From assembly GCA_023248915.1 (NCBI GenBank), contig JAHFDQ010000035.1, forward strand, positions 1,843 to 20,090: a stretch of DNA of 18,248 nucleotides, in the 5' to 3' direction. Position numbers and translations under genes: made by a program. The stretch's first letter is position 1. Every line of letters begins with the position of its first letter. This stretch comes from Archangiaceae bacterium (GTDB lineage Bacteria; Myxococcota; Myxococcia; Myxococcales; Myxococcaceae). The notes beneath the pieces were generated by a model that searched no databases, had not been told where the DNA came from, and was given only the letters and a program-made list of their open reading frames with translations. This document shows positions 7,401 through 14,641 of this stretch, piece after piece.

Positions 7401-8708
7401 ATGACTTTCGAAGATCTGAAGTTGCAGGACTCTCTCCTTCGCGCCGTCAAGGCCGAGGGCTACCTCACGCCGACGCCGATTCAGGCCGAGGCGATTCCCC
7501 ACGTGCTCGCCGGCCGGGACGTGCTCGGTTGCGCCCAGACCGGCACCGGCAAGACGGCGGCGTTCGCGCTGCCCATTCTCCAGCGGCTGGGCGACCCGCC
7601 GCCGCACGTGCGGCCGGTGCGCTGCCTGGTACTGACGCCCACCCGTGAGCTGGCCTCGCAGATCTGCGAGGCCTTCGCCACCTACGGTCGAAACACGGGC
7701 CTGCGCCAGACCGTCATCTTCGGAGGCGTCGGCCAGGACTCGCAGGTCAGCGCCCTTCGCAAGGGCATCGACGTGCTGGTCGCGACGCCGGGCAGGCTGC
7801 TCGACCTGATGTCGCAGCGAATGGTGTCGTTCCACGCGCTCGAGGTGCTGGTGCTCGACGAGGCCGACCGCATGCTGGACATGGGGTTCATCCACGACGT
7901 GAAGCGGATCATCGCGGCGCTCCCCTGCAAGCGGCAGACGCTGTTCTTCTCGGCCACCATGCCGCCGGACATCGTCGCCCTGTCGCGCAGCATTCTCACC
8001 AATCCGGTGCGCGTCGAAGTCACCCCGGCGGCCACCACGGCCGAGACGGTGGACCAGCGGGTGTACCTGGTGGACCGGGCTTCGAAGCGGGCGTTGCTGG
8101 TGCACGTGCTCGGCGACGAGTCGCTGTCTCGGGCGCTGGTGTTCACCCGCACCAAGAGCGGCGCCAACCGGGTCACCCGGCACCTGCAGGAAGCGGGCGT
8201 CGAGGCCGACGTCATCCACGGCAACAAGTCGCAGAACGCGCGCGAACGGGCGCTCGAGAGCTTCAACCGCGGCGAGATTCGCGTGCTGGTGGCGACGGAC
8301 ATCGCGGCGCGGGGCATCGACGTCGAGGGCATCAGCCATGTGATCAACTTCGACCTGCCCAACATTCCCGAGAGCTACGTGCACCGCATCGGGCGCACCG
8401 GCCGGGCCGGCGCCGCGGGCATCGCCCTGTCGTTCTGCGACGGCGAAGAGCGGGCCTTCCTGCGCGACATCGAGCGCACCATCCGCCGGTCGGTGCCGGT
8501 GGTGGAAGACCATCCGTACCACTCGCGCTCGAGCGGCCCGAGCCGGTCAGAAGCCCCACGGCAGCCAGAGCCCCACCGGACGCACCCGCGGCGCGGGGGC
8601 CACTCGCGGACGAGCGGCCCCCCGGCCCATTCCGGCCCTCGGTCGGCGCCGATGCCGTCCGCCTCGGCTCCGCCCTCGCGCGACCGGTACGTCCCGAAGT
8701 GGTTCTAG
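7401..8708 (+). CDS. rhlE: DEAD-box ATP-dependent RNA helicase, RhlE type
   Basis: 435 residues with the full motif set: Q motif YLTPTPIQ (21-28), I AQTGTGKT (45-52), Ia PTRELASQ (80-87), Ib TPGR (129-132), II DEAD (153-156), III SAT (184-186), IV ALVFTRTK (245-252), V ATDIAARGID (298-307) and VI HRIGRTGRAG (328-337). The helicase core ends near 370. It is followed by a low-complexity tail of about 65 residues rich in Arg, Ser, Pro and His, ending VPKWF, a typical non-specific RNA-binding extension. These enzymes unwind short RNA duplexes in the cytoplasm during ribosome assembly, RNA decay or cold growth. AAGGA lies 3 nt before the ATG (7393-7397). No operon partner; 190 nt upstream and 173 nt downstream are free of genes. 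The RhlE subtype is inferred from overall similarity. Confidence 0.93.
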   Translation: MTFEDLKLQDSLLRAVKAEGYLTPTPIQAEAIPHVLAGRDVLGCAQTGTGKTAAFALPILQRLGDPPPHVRPVRCLVLTPTRELASQICEAFATYGRNTGLRQTVIFGGVGQDSQVSALRKGIDVLVATPGRLLDLMSQRMVSFHALEVLVLDEADRMLDMGFIHDVKRIIAALPCKRQTLFFSATMPPDIVALSRSILTNPVRVEVTPAATTAETVDQRVYLVDRASKRALLVHVLGDESLSRALVFTRTKSGANRVTRHLQEAGVEADVIHGNKSQNARERALESFNRGEIRVLVATDIAARGIDVEGISHVINFDLPNIPESYVHRIGRTGRAGAAGIALSFCDGEERAFLRDIERTIRRSVPVVEDHPYHSRSSGPSRSEAPRQPEPHRTHPRRGGHSRTSGPPAHSGPRSAPMPSASAPPSRDRYVPKWF

Positions 8709-8742
8709 CGAGCCACCGGACTCGCCGGCGTCACGCGCAGGC

Positions 8743-8752
8743 GGGTGCACCC
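8743..8752. other. 10-bp perfect palindrome in the intergenic gap
   Basis: GGGTGCACCC is a perfect palindrome between the helicase stop and the glycine-rich gene. It could be a regulator half-site pair or chance; nothing else supports a role. Confidence 0.15.
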
Positions 8753-8881
8753 CCAGGCGGCTGAAATCGAGAGGGGATTTGACGTGGTTGTATCCTGTCG
8801 TTTCCCCACTCGATTCACGGGTGGCCCTTTCGCGCTCCGAAGCCTGCTGCTCGCGGGCGAGTGGGCTACGTTCAGCCAGCC

Positions 8882-10429
8882 ATGGCTCTTCTCGCGCTTT
8901 GGACGTTTCGACGGCGACGCTGGGTCTGGCTGGTAGCCGGCCTCGCGATCGGCCACGCCTGGGCCGACGATTCATCACCCTCTCCTGCATGCAAGCCCGA
9001 CGCTCTCGAGAAGTTCCTCACGCCCGACCACAAGCTCGTCCTGACCGGCAAGCAGACGGTCGTGCTCGGCCCGGGGCGTCACGTCTTGGCCGGCGTCTGC
9101 GTAGACGGAGAAGCCGCCCTCAGGGTCTGCGGCGAGGCCACGCTGTTCCTGTCCGGCGCGGGCCCGGCCGTCATCGCCGGGCGAGGAATCGGGTCGAACG
9201 ACGGGCACCCGGCCTCGATCAGCATCGAGTCGGAGGACCGACCAGACCTCTACGTGTTGATCGAGAACCAGCGCGCACCGGTCAAGCTGACGATGAAGCT
9301 TCCCGGCGGGGCGGCCACGGTCGCCATCACCGGAAAGGCGGGGTTGGAAGTCACTCGCGAGAGCAAGGTCGATCGCATCGCCTACAACTCAGCCTGGGGC
9401 GACCTTCACGGCTTCCCGGAGTGCGCGAGCCCGTCGGTACGCCCGCCTTCCCGCGAAGAGCTTCACCGGCGGAAGTGCACCGCTCTGAACGTTCGGCCCC
9501 AACCGCCTCCTTCGGGCCCGGCGATCGCGGAACCGCTCGAGAACGGCTCGGTGGTATTCGAGCACCAACCCGAAGCACAGGAGTTCGTCGTGCCGGCAGG
9601 AGTGAAGCGGATCACCGTCGAAGCCTGGGGCGGCGGTGGAGGGGGTGGTTCGACGAATCGCGACACCCGGAGCCAGACCGGAGCGCCGATCGTCGACGCG
9701 AAGGGAGGCGGAGCCGCGTTCGTCCGGGGGACCTTCGCGGTCAACGAAGGCGACCGCCTCGTCATTCACGTCGCCAGCGGCGGCGGCGGCGCCGTGCTCC
9801 CCGGCTTCGGGACGACCGCCGGAGGAGGAGGCGGAACGTCCTATGTGAGGCTGAACGGCGTCGACCTCGTTGTCGCCGGAGGAGGAGGCGGCGCCGGTGC
9901 CGACGGCTGTGGAGGCTGCGAAGCAGGGCGCGAAGGAAACGGTGGGGCGGCCGGAGCGGAAGCGGGAGCGACCGGCGACGGCGTCCCCTGCTACGTGCTC
10001 GACGACGACTGCGCGGAGGGCGGCAAGGGCGGGGCGTCATCGCAAGGTGGACGCGGCGGGGTCGGCCCCTCGGGGGCGGGCGGCGAGGGGCACCAGGGCG
10101 CGGGTGGCGCTTCGAAGGGCTGGACCGGAGTCGCGCTGGGCGGCAAGGGCCACCTCGGGGGGCCTTCCAACGCCGGCAACGGGTCTGGCGGCGGAGGCGG
10201 CGCCGGCTGGTTCGGCGGCGGGGGCGGCGGCTACCGGACGACCTACTGTGGGGGCGGCGGGGGAGGCGGCAGTTCGCACCTCCACTCCGGCGCGACCGGC
10301 GCCGTGATGGTCGGAGGTTCGGGCCTGATTCCCGGACACTCCGTCGACGCGCACCGCGGCCACTCCTCCGGCGGCGGCGGCCACGGAGGCGACCCGGGCG
10401 AACCCGGGCGCGTCGTCGTCTTCTACTGA
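8882..10429 (+). CDS. Secreted protein with C-terminal ALK/LTK-type glycine-rich domain
   Basis: 515 residues from the ATG chosen here. A basic n-region (FRRRRW) and hydrophobic stretch end in AWA, with predicted cleavage after residue 28; a GTG at 8861 in frame would add seven residues. Residues 37-200 are a compact region of short beta-like segments with Cys37, 73, 83, 181 and 199, not recognised. Residues 222-515 begin with EFVVPAGVKRITVEAWGGGG (residues 234-253), then GGGGGTSYVRLNG, VAGGGGGAGADGC, and GWFGGGGGGYRTTYCGGGGG (residues 442-461). This is the layout of the ALK/LTK glycine-rich domain family (Pfam Gly_rich). In ALK it forms a packed polyglycine-II helical bundle that binds ligand. 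The bacterial role is unknown; a secreted or surface structural or binding function is inference. Predicted location is periplasmic or extracellular. No operon partner. Confidence 0.75.
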   Translation: MALLALWTFRRRRWVWLVAGLAIGHAWADDSSPSPACKPDALEKFLTPDHKLVLTGKQTVVLGPGRHVLAGVCVDGEAALRVCGEATLFLSGAGPAVIAGRGIGSNDGHPASISIESEDRPDLYVLIENQRAPVKLTMKLPGGAATVAITGKAGLEVTRESKVDRIAYNSAWGDLHGFPECASPSVRPPSREELHRRKCTALNVRPQPPPSGPAIAEPLENGSVVFEHQPEAQEFVVPAGVKRITVEAWGGGGGGGSTNRDTRSQTGAPIVDAKGGGAAFVRGTFAVNEGDRLVIHVASGGGGAVLPGFGTTAGGGGGTSYVRLNGVDLVVAGGGGGAGADGCGGCEAGREGNGGAAGAEAGATGDGVPCYVLDDDCAEGGKGGASSQGGRGGVGPSGAGGEGHQGAGGASKGWTGVALGGKGHLGGPSNAGNGSGGGGGAGWFGGGGGGYRTTYCGGGGGGGSSHLHSGATGAVMVGGSGLIPGHSVDAHRGHSSGGGGHGGDPGEPGRVVVFY

Positions 10430-10436
10430 AGAGCCC

Positions 10437-10455
10437 CCTTCCGCCAGAGGGAAGG
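10437..10455 (+). terminator. Hairpin just after the glycine-rich gene
   Basis: CCTTCC (10437-10442) pairs with GGAAGG (10450-10455) around a 7-nt loop, starting 7 nt after the stop codon. Position fits a terminator, but no U-tract follows. Confidence 0.3.
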
Positions 10456-10554
10456 CGAGCACCAGTGTTCACCTTCGAGCCCGACTGGACGCGAATCCTG
10501 ACGGTGTTGGCGACCACCAGGCTTTAGGTGTGCCGTGGCAACGCCACCGGACGG

Positions 10555-10583
10555 TTGACATGAAGTGCTACAAGTAGCACATT
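10555..10583 (+). promoter_or_regulatory. Promoter with palindromic operator for the toxin-antitoxin pair
   Basis: A perfect consensus -35 TTGACA (10555-10560) is followed after 17 nt by a weak -10-like CACATT (10578-10583). The spacer and the first half of the -10 are filled by the perfect palindrome GTGCTAC-AA-GTAGCAC (10565-10580). An antitoxin dimer sitting here would block RNA polymerase, the usual autoregulation of Phd-type operons. Confidence 0.65.
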
Positions 10584-10590
10584 GGAGCCT

Positions 10591-10827
10591 GTGAAGAGGA
10601 CTGGCATTCGGAAGGTCAGGCAAGAGCTCAGCGAATTGCTGCGAGAGGTCCGCCGGGGCCAGGAGATACTGATCACAGATCGCGGCGCGCCGGTGGCGAG
10701 GCTCGTACCGCCGGAGCCCCGGATGGCCCCGGCCTTCACCGGGCGAGCCGCGTTGAGGGCCGAGATGCCGCGCCTGGATCACCCGTTGTCCCAGGCCATT
10801 TCAAAGGATCGGGATGACCGCTTCTGA
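10591..10827 (+). CDS. Phd/YefM-family antitoxin
   Basis: 78 residues from the GTG chosen here. The N-terminal domain (residues 1-45) fits the Phd/YefM/VapB-type fold: VKRTGIRKVRQELSELLREV, then a beta strand EILITDRGAPVARLVP. This part dimerises and binds operator DNA. The C-terminal part from about 46 to 78 is the toxin-wrapping tail, containing FTGRAALRAEMPRL. An in-frame TTG at 10582 would add three residues, but GTG gives the family's usual start and sits next to GGAG (10584-10587). Its stop overlaps the toxin start by 14 nt, so the two are translationally coupled. Expected role: neutralise the PIN toxin and repress its own promoter with it. Confidence 0.85.
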   Translation: MKRTGIRKVRQELSELLREVRRGQEILITDRGAPVARLVPPEPRMAPAFTGRAALRAEMPRLDHPLSQAISKDRDDRF

Positions 10828-11305
10828 GAAGCGGAGCGGAAGGCGCCTCCGAGGGCCCGTGTATGTCGACGCGAGCGCTCTGGCCAAGCTCTACCTCCCC
10901 GAGGCGGAGAGCGACAGCCTCGAGCTGGCACTGTTCGGGCGGCGCGACCTGCAGGTCTCGAATCTCGCGGTGACCGAGGTCATCTCGGCCGCTGCCCGAC
11001 GGCGCCGGGAGGGGCTTCTCACCTCAGAGCAGCTGTCGCGCGTCCACTCCGCTCTGCTCGATGACGTCTCGAACGAGGGTGCTTTCCTGCGGTTGGATCT
11101 CGAGCCCTCCGTTCACCGGGAAGCGGAGCGGCTCCTCGTCCGAGGGGCGACTGACGAGGGGGCGCCAGGCCTTCGGGCTGCCGATGCTTTGCATCTCGCC
11201 CTGGCCGTGACTGCCGCCGCACGCACGCTGGTGACGTTCGATCAGCGGTTGGCGCAGGCGGCGCGGATGGCCGGGCTGCACGTCTTCCCCGCTCTCGGGC
11301 CCTGA
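10814..11305 (+). CDS. VapC-like PIN-domain ribonuclease toxin
   Basis: 163 residues with a PIN domain from about residue 15. Acidic active-site residues are visible: Asp19 in VYVDASALAKLYL, Glu55 in AVTEVISA, Asp124 in RAADALHLALA and Asp143 in LVTFDQRLAQAA. PIN toxins are Mg-dependent endoribonucleases that cut tRNA, rRNA or mRNA; the target cannot be told from sequence. The ATG lies inside the antitoxin gene (14-nt overlap), with AAGGA (10804-10808) 5 nt upstream. The first 14 residues are a basic extension before the PIN core (KRSGRRLRG), so a later start cannot be excluded. Toxin-antitoxin context is convincing from gene order, overlap and the operator. Confidence 0.88.
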   Translation: MTASEKRSGRRLRGPVYVDASALAKLYLPEAESDSLELALFGRRDLQVSNLAVTEVISAAARRRREGLLTSEQLSRVHSALLDDVSNEGAFLRLDLEPSVHREAERLLVRGATDEGAPGLRAADALHLALAVTAAARTLVTFDQRLAQAARMAGLHVFPALGP

Positions 11306-11354
11306 TGCGCAGCTTTGCTGGACTCGAAGCCCGCTCGACGGTTACGGAGTAAAC

Positions 11355-11852
11355 ATGGCGAAGCTCCGGAAGATTGCCCCCTGCCTCTGGTTCGACACTC
11401 AAGCGGAAGAGGCCGCGAGGTTCTACGCCGGCATCTTCAGGGGCTCGAAGATTCTCAGGATCAGCCACTACGGCAAGGAAGGCCACGAGATTCACGGCCG
11501 GCCTGCGGGAAGCGTGCTGGCCGTGAGCTTCGAATTGGAAGGCCAGAAGTTCACCGCGATGAACGGCGGTCCCCAGTTCAAGTTCAGCGAGGCGATCTCT
11601 CTCCAGGTCAACTGCGAGACCCAGAAAGAGATCGACGAGCTCTGGGAAAAGCTCTGCGAGGGTGGCGACCCGAAGGCGCAGGCGTGCGGTTGGCTCAAGG
11701 ACCGCTACGGGCTGTCCTGGCAGATTGTCCCGGCCTTCATGGACGAGCTGTTCGGCGAGCCGACCTCGCCGAAGACCGAGCGGCTGATGCGGGCCCTGCT
11801 CGAGATGAAGAAGCTCGACATCGCGGCGCTCAGGCGCGCCTACGAGGGGTAG
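11355..11852 (+). CDS. VOC-superfamily protein, PhnB/YjdN type
   Basis: 165 residues. Family signatures include an N-terminal CLWFDTQAEEAARFYAGIF (residues 10-28), FTAMNGGP (66-73), a QKEIDELWEKL helix (90-100), and CGWLKDRYGLSWQIVP (111-126). This is the group annotated as PhnB-like or 3-demethylubiquinone methyltransferase-like (a misnomer). The fold is paired beta-alpha-beta-beta-beta, cytoplasmic and usually dimeric; no biochemical role is established for most members. A GGAG (11346-11349) lies 5 nt before the ATG. It sits 49 nt after the toxin gene but is not an obvious part of that system. Its 3' end overlaps the convergent oleD reading frame by 23 nt. Confidence 0.85.
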   Translation: MAKLRKIAPCLWFDTQAEEAARFYAGIFRGSKILRISHYGKEGHEIHGRPAGSVLAVSFELEGQKFTAMNGGPQFKFSEAISLQVNCETQKEIDELWEKLCEGGDPKAQACGWLKDRYGLSWQIVPAFMDELFGEPTSPKTERLMRALLEMKKLDIAALRRAYEG

Positions 11853-12858
11853 CGGGACGGCCAAGGCCCCCGCCCGAGCTGGCGGCGGCCTTCGTCCTTA
11901 GGAGGCCCTCTTCCAGGGACACCGTCGGCTGGTAGCCCAGCTCGCGGCGGGCTGCGCCGATGTCGAACCACTCGGCGTGGGAGAGCTGCAGAGCGGCGAA
12001 GCGCGTGATGAACGGTTCCCGGTCCAGGCCGACCGCCGCGTGGCCGAGCTCGAGCGCGGCCCCCACCCAGAAGGCGACCTTGGCCGGCACCGCCCGGGTG
12101 ACGGGACTCTCGCCCGCGGCTTCCAGCAACCGGCCGGCCATGGTCCACACGCCGATCGGCGCTCCGTCGCTGACGAAGTAGGCCTTGCCGCCCACCGGGC
12201 CCCGCTCGCGAAGCCGCGCGGCCGCGCAGAGGTGCGCCTCGACGCAGTTGTCGATGTAGTGGGTGTCGACCTTCGGGTCGCGCGACCCGATGCGCCGCAG
12301 CCGCCCTGCCCTCTGGCGCTGCACCAGGCGCGGCAGGAGGTGGCGGTCGCCCGGGCCCCAGATGAAGTGTGGGCGCAGCGCCACGGTTAGAAGCCGCTCG
12401 CAGTTGGCCTCGCGCACCGCCTGCTCTGCCAGCGCCTTGGTGCGCGGGTAGTGGGCGTAGAAGCGCCTCGCGTACGGCACCGCCTCGGTGGCTCCCTCGA
12501 TGTCCTTCCCGTCGAAGACGACGCTCGGGCTGCTGGTGTAGACGAGCGACGGGACCTTCTGCGCGAGGCAGGCATCGATGACGCTCTGGGTGCCGCCCAC
12601 GTTGACGCGGTCGAAGTCCTCGCGCGGGCCGAAACCGCTCGCCAGCGCCGCGGTGTGGAACACCACTTCGATGCCGTCGCAGGCCCTCGCCGTCGCTTCG
12701 CGATCGCAGACGTCTCCGCGCACGGTCTCGGCCCCCAGCGCACGGAGCTCGGGGTAGTCGCCGCGGGCCAGTACCCGGACGTAGGCCCCTTCGCCGCGCA
12801 GCCGCGCCACCAGGGCCGAGCCCAGAAAGCCACCGCCGCCGGTGACCAGAGCCTTCAC
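11830..12858 (-). CDS. oleD: OleD, NADPH-dependent 2-alkyl-3-oxoalkanoate reductase
   Basis: 342-residue extended short-chain dehydrogenase. The nucleotide-binding loop is TGGGGFLG (6-13), catalytic residues are Ser109/110 with Tyr137 and Lys141 (Y-P-R-T-K), and RPHFIWGPGDRHLLP (162-176) and THYIDNCVEAH (199-209) are typical of 3-beta-hydroxysteroid dehydrogenase-like OleD. The enzyme reduces the beta-keto acid made by OleA to the beta-hydroxy acid used by OleC. GTG start directly giving MKALVTGGGG. It lies downstream of oleC on the same strand, separated by 112 nt, unlike the overlapping oleA-B-C. The last 20 residues (SSGGGLGRPATPRRRA at the end) are a non-conserved tail which overlaps the VOC gene on the other strand. 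Assignment as OleD rather than a generic epimerase rests on the cluster. Confidence 0.9.
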   Translation of the reverse strand: MKALVTGGGGFLGSALVARLRGEGAYVRVLARGDYPELRALGAETVRGDVCDREATARACDGIEVVFHTAALASGFGPREDFDRVNVGGTQSVIDACLAQKVPSLVYTSSPSVVFDGKDIEGATEAVPYARRFYAHYPRTKALAEQAVREANCERLLTVALRPHFIWGPGDRHLLPRLVQRQRAGRLRRIGSRDPKVDTHYIDNCVEAHLCAAARLRERGPVGGKAYFVSDGAPIGVWTMAGRLLEAAGESPVTRAVPAKVAFWVGAALELGHAAVGLDREPFITRFAALQLSHAEWFDIGAARRELGYQPTVSLEEGLLRTKAAASSGGGLGRPATPRRRA

Positions 12859-12970
12859 GCGTCGCCGCCTCGTCGCCGATGCGGCGTGCGCGGTTCGCGC
12901 GCCGTGGCGATCACGTGGACACGCCCCTTCGCATGAGCCCCGAGCCCCCGCCGGAGAGCACCGACCTCAT
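12859..12970 (-). other. Gap between oleC and oleD
   Basis: 112 nt without a supported gene. GCGCG (12888-12892), loop GTT, CGCGC (12896-12900) form a short hairpin extended by GGC/GCC across a 2-nt bulge. It could modulate read-through to oleD; no internal promoter is obvious. Confidence 0.3.
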
Positions 12971-14641
12971 CTAGACGCGCCCCGTCGCCCACGCCGCGAG
13001 CGCCCGCCGGTCGATCTTTGCGTTGTGGCGGATGTCGACCGGCAGCGCGCCCGAGTACACCAACGCCGTCTGCACCCACCGGGTCAGCGGGTTCTTGGCC
13101 GCGAGCGCGAGCAACTCGGCGCACAGCGCTTCGTCCCCCTGGCTGGCCGCGTCCTCCTTCTCGACGACCAGGACCGGCCGCTGCCTGCCCCGTTCGCCCA
13201 CGCCGACCAGCGCGGTCCGCCGCGCCTTCGGGTGCTGGTCGAACAGCGCCTCGCACGGCACGGTGTAGAGCACCCCGTCGGCCGTCACCACCCGGTCCAC
13301 CTTGCGGCCCAGCATCCACAGGCGCCCCTCGGAGTCGAGCGCGCCGATGTCGCCCATGCGGTGGACGACGCGGCCACCCTCTCTAATCTTCGCGAGCGCC
13401 GTCTCGCGCGGCCGGCCGTAGTAGGCGGGCGAGACGACCGGTCCGCTGACGCAGATTTCGCCCGGCTCGCCCGGCGGCACGAGCAGCGCGTCCGACCATT
13501 CCTCGATGGGGTCGTCAGTCACGCGGATGAGCCGCACGGCGATGCCCGGCGCGGCCCGGCCCACGCACAGCCCCTTGCCCTCTTCGGTGAGCAGGTGGGT
13601 GCGCGAGAGCACCTCGCGCGCGCCGATGGTGGCGACCGGCAGCGACTCGGTCGCCCCGAAGGGCGTGTGAACCTCGGCATCGCCTACCAGCAGCCCCTGC
13701 ATGCGGCGCAAGATGTCGAGGCGGACGGGGGCTCCGGCCGAGAGCACCCGCCGCAGGGTGGGAAGCTTCAGCCCCTCGCGCTCGCAGTGGCGCGACAGCC
13801 GGTCGACCAGCGCCGGCGACCCGAACATCGACGTCGCACCCTGGTCGACGATGGCCTCGACCAGCAGCTTCGGGTCGGCCGCCGCGGGGCTGCGGAAGTC
13901 CATGTCGGGCAGCACCGCCGTCATTCCCAGCGCCGGGTCGAAGAGCGCGAAGAGCGGGAAGGTCGGCAGGTCAATCTCCCCGGGGCGGATGTCGTAGGCC
14001 GCTCGAATCGCGTCGACCTGCGCCGCGAACATGCCGTGAGTGTAAATCGCGCCCTTCGGAATCCCGGTGCCTCCCGAGGTGAAGAGGATGGCCGCCTGCT
14101 CGTCGGGCGCCGGCACGCAGGCGGGGTACGGCGTGTCGTCCCCGCGCAGGTCCTCGAGGGTGGCGCCGCCCCAGAACAGCCTCGGCCCCACCGTGACGAG
14201 CGCGCGCACTTTGGGAAACCGCCCCCGGTAGATCGCCCTCGCGGCCTGCGCCTTCGTCACGCCGATGAAGGCCTCGGGCTCGGACTCGGCGAGGCAGGTG
14301 AGCAGCGCCTTCCTGCCGATGCCGGGGTCGACCAGCACGGTGACAGCTCCCACCTTGAAGAGCGCGAAGACGAGGGCCACGAAGTCGAGCCCGGGCGTCA
14401 CCATCAGCACGGTGCGCACCCCGCGGCCGATGCCCTGCCGCTCAAGTCCGTGGGCGTAGGTGCTGGAGAGCGCCTCGAGCTGCGCGAAGGTCAGATGCGC
14501 GTAGGCCCTGCGCCCGGCCGCGTCACGACCCTCGGGCACGACGACGGCGCGCCGGTGCGGCCACTCCTTCGCCATGCGTTCCAGGTGCGCGGCGACGTTG
14601 GCGCTCGGCGCGTCGGGAGCCACCTCGGCGGCGAGCCTCAT
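12971..14641 (-). CDS. oleC: OleC, beta-lactone synthetase (AMP-dependent ligase superfamily)
   Basis: 556 residues of the ANL adenylating superfamily. Visible motifs: P-loop LFTSGGTGIPKG (187-198), A5 region TPFGATESLP (326-335), GEICVSGP (394-401), hinge region GDIGALDSEGRLWMLGRKVDR (430-450), and C-terminal lysine Lys542 in HNAKIDR. The TESLP variant and overall length are typical of OleC rather than acyl-CoA synthetases. OleC adenylates the syn-beta-hydroxy acid from OleD and closes it to a cis-beta-lactone, with no CoA step. The ATG overlaps the oleB stop by 4 nt (ATGA), and GAGG (14649-14652) lies 7 nt upstream. The open frame extends to 15343 on the same strand, but that part lies over oleB and is not coding in this frame. 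Confidence 0.92.
   Translation of the reverse strand: MRLAAEVAPDAPSANVAAHLERMAKEWPHRRAVVVPEGRDAAGRRAYAHLTFAQLEALSSTYAHGLERQGIGRGVRTVLMVTPGLDFVALVFALFKVGAVTVLVDPGIGRKALLTCLAESEPEAFIGVTKAQAARAIYRGRFPKVRALVTVGPRLFWGGATLEDLRGDDTPYPACVPAPDEQAAILFTSGGTGIPKGAIYTHGMFAAQVDAIRAAYDIRPGEIDLPTFPLFALFDPALGMTAVLPDMDFRSPAAADPKLLVEAIVDQGATSMFGSPALVDRLSRHCEREGLKLPTLRRVLSAGAPVRLDILRRMQGLLVGDAEVHTPFGATESLPVATIGAREVLSRTHLLTEEGKGLCVGRAAPGIAVRLIRVTDDPIEEWSDALLVPPGEPGEICVSGPVVSPAYYGRPRETALAKIREGGRVVHRMGDIGALDSEGRLWMLGRKVDRVVTADGVLYTVPCEALFDQHPKARRTALVGVGERGRQRPVLVVEKEDAASQGDEALCAELLALAAKNPLTRWVQTALVYSGALPVDIRHNAKIDRRALAAWATGRV

Noticed and set aside
8779..8796. TTGACG and TATCCT upstream of the glycine-rich gene as a promoter
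   Set aside because: The two elements are only 6 nt apart, too close for a sigma-70 promoter.
10535..10547. GTGGC-AAC-GCCAC inverted repeat upstream of the antitoxin as a second operator
   Set aside because: Arms are only 5 bp and differ from the GTGCTAC operator; expected by chance in this GC content.
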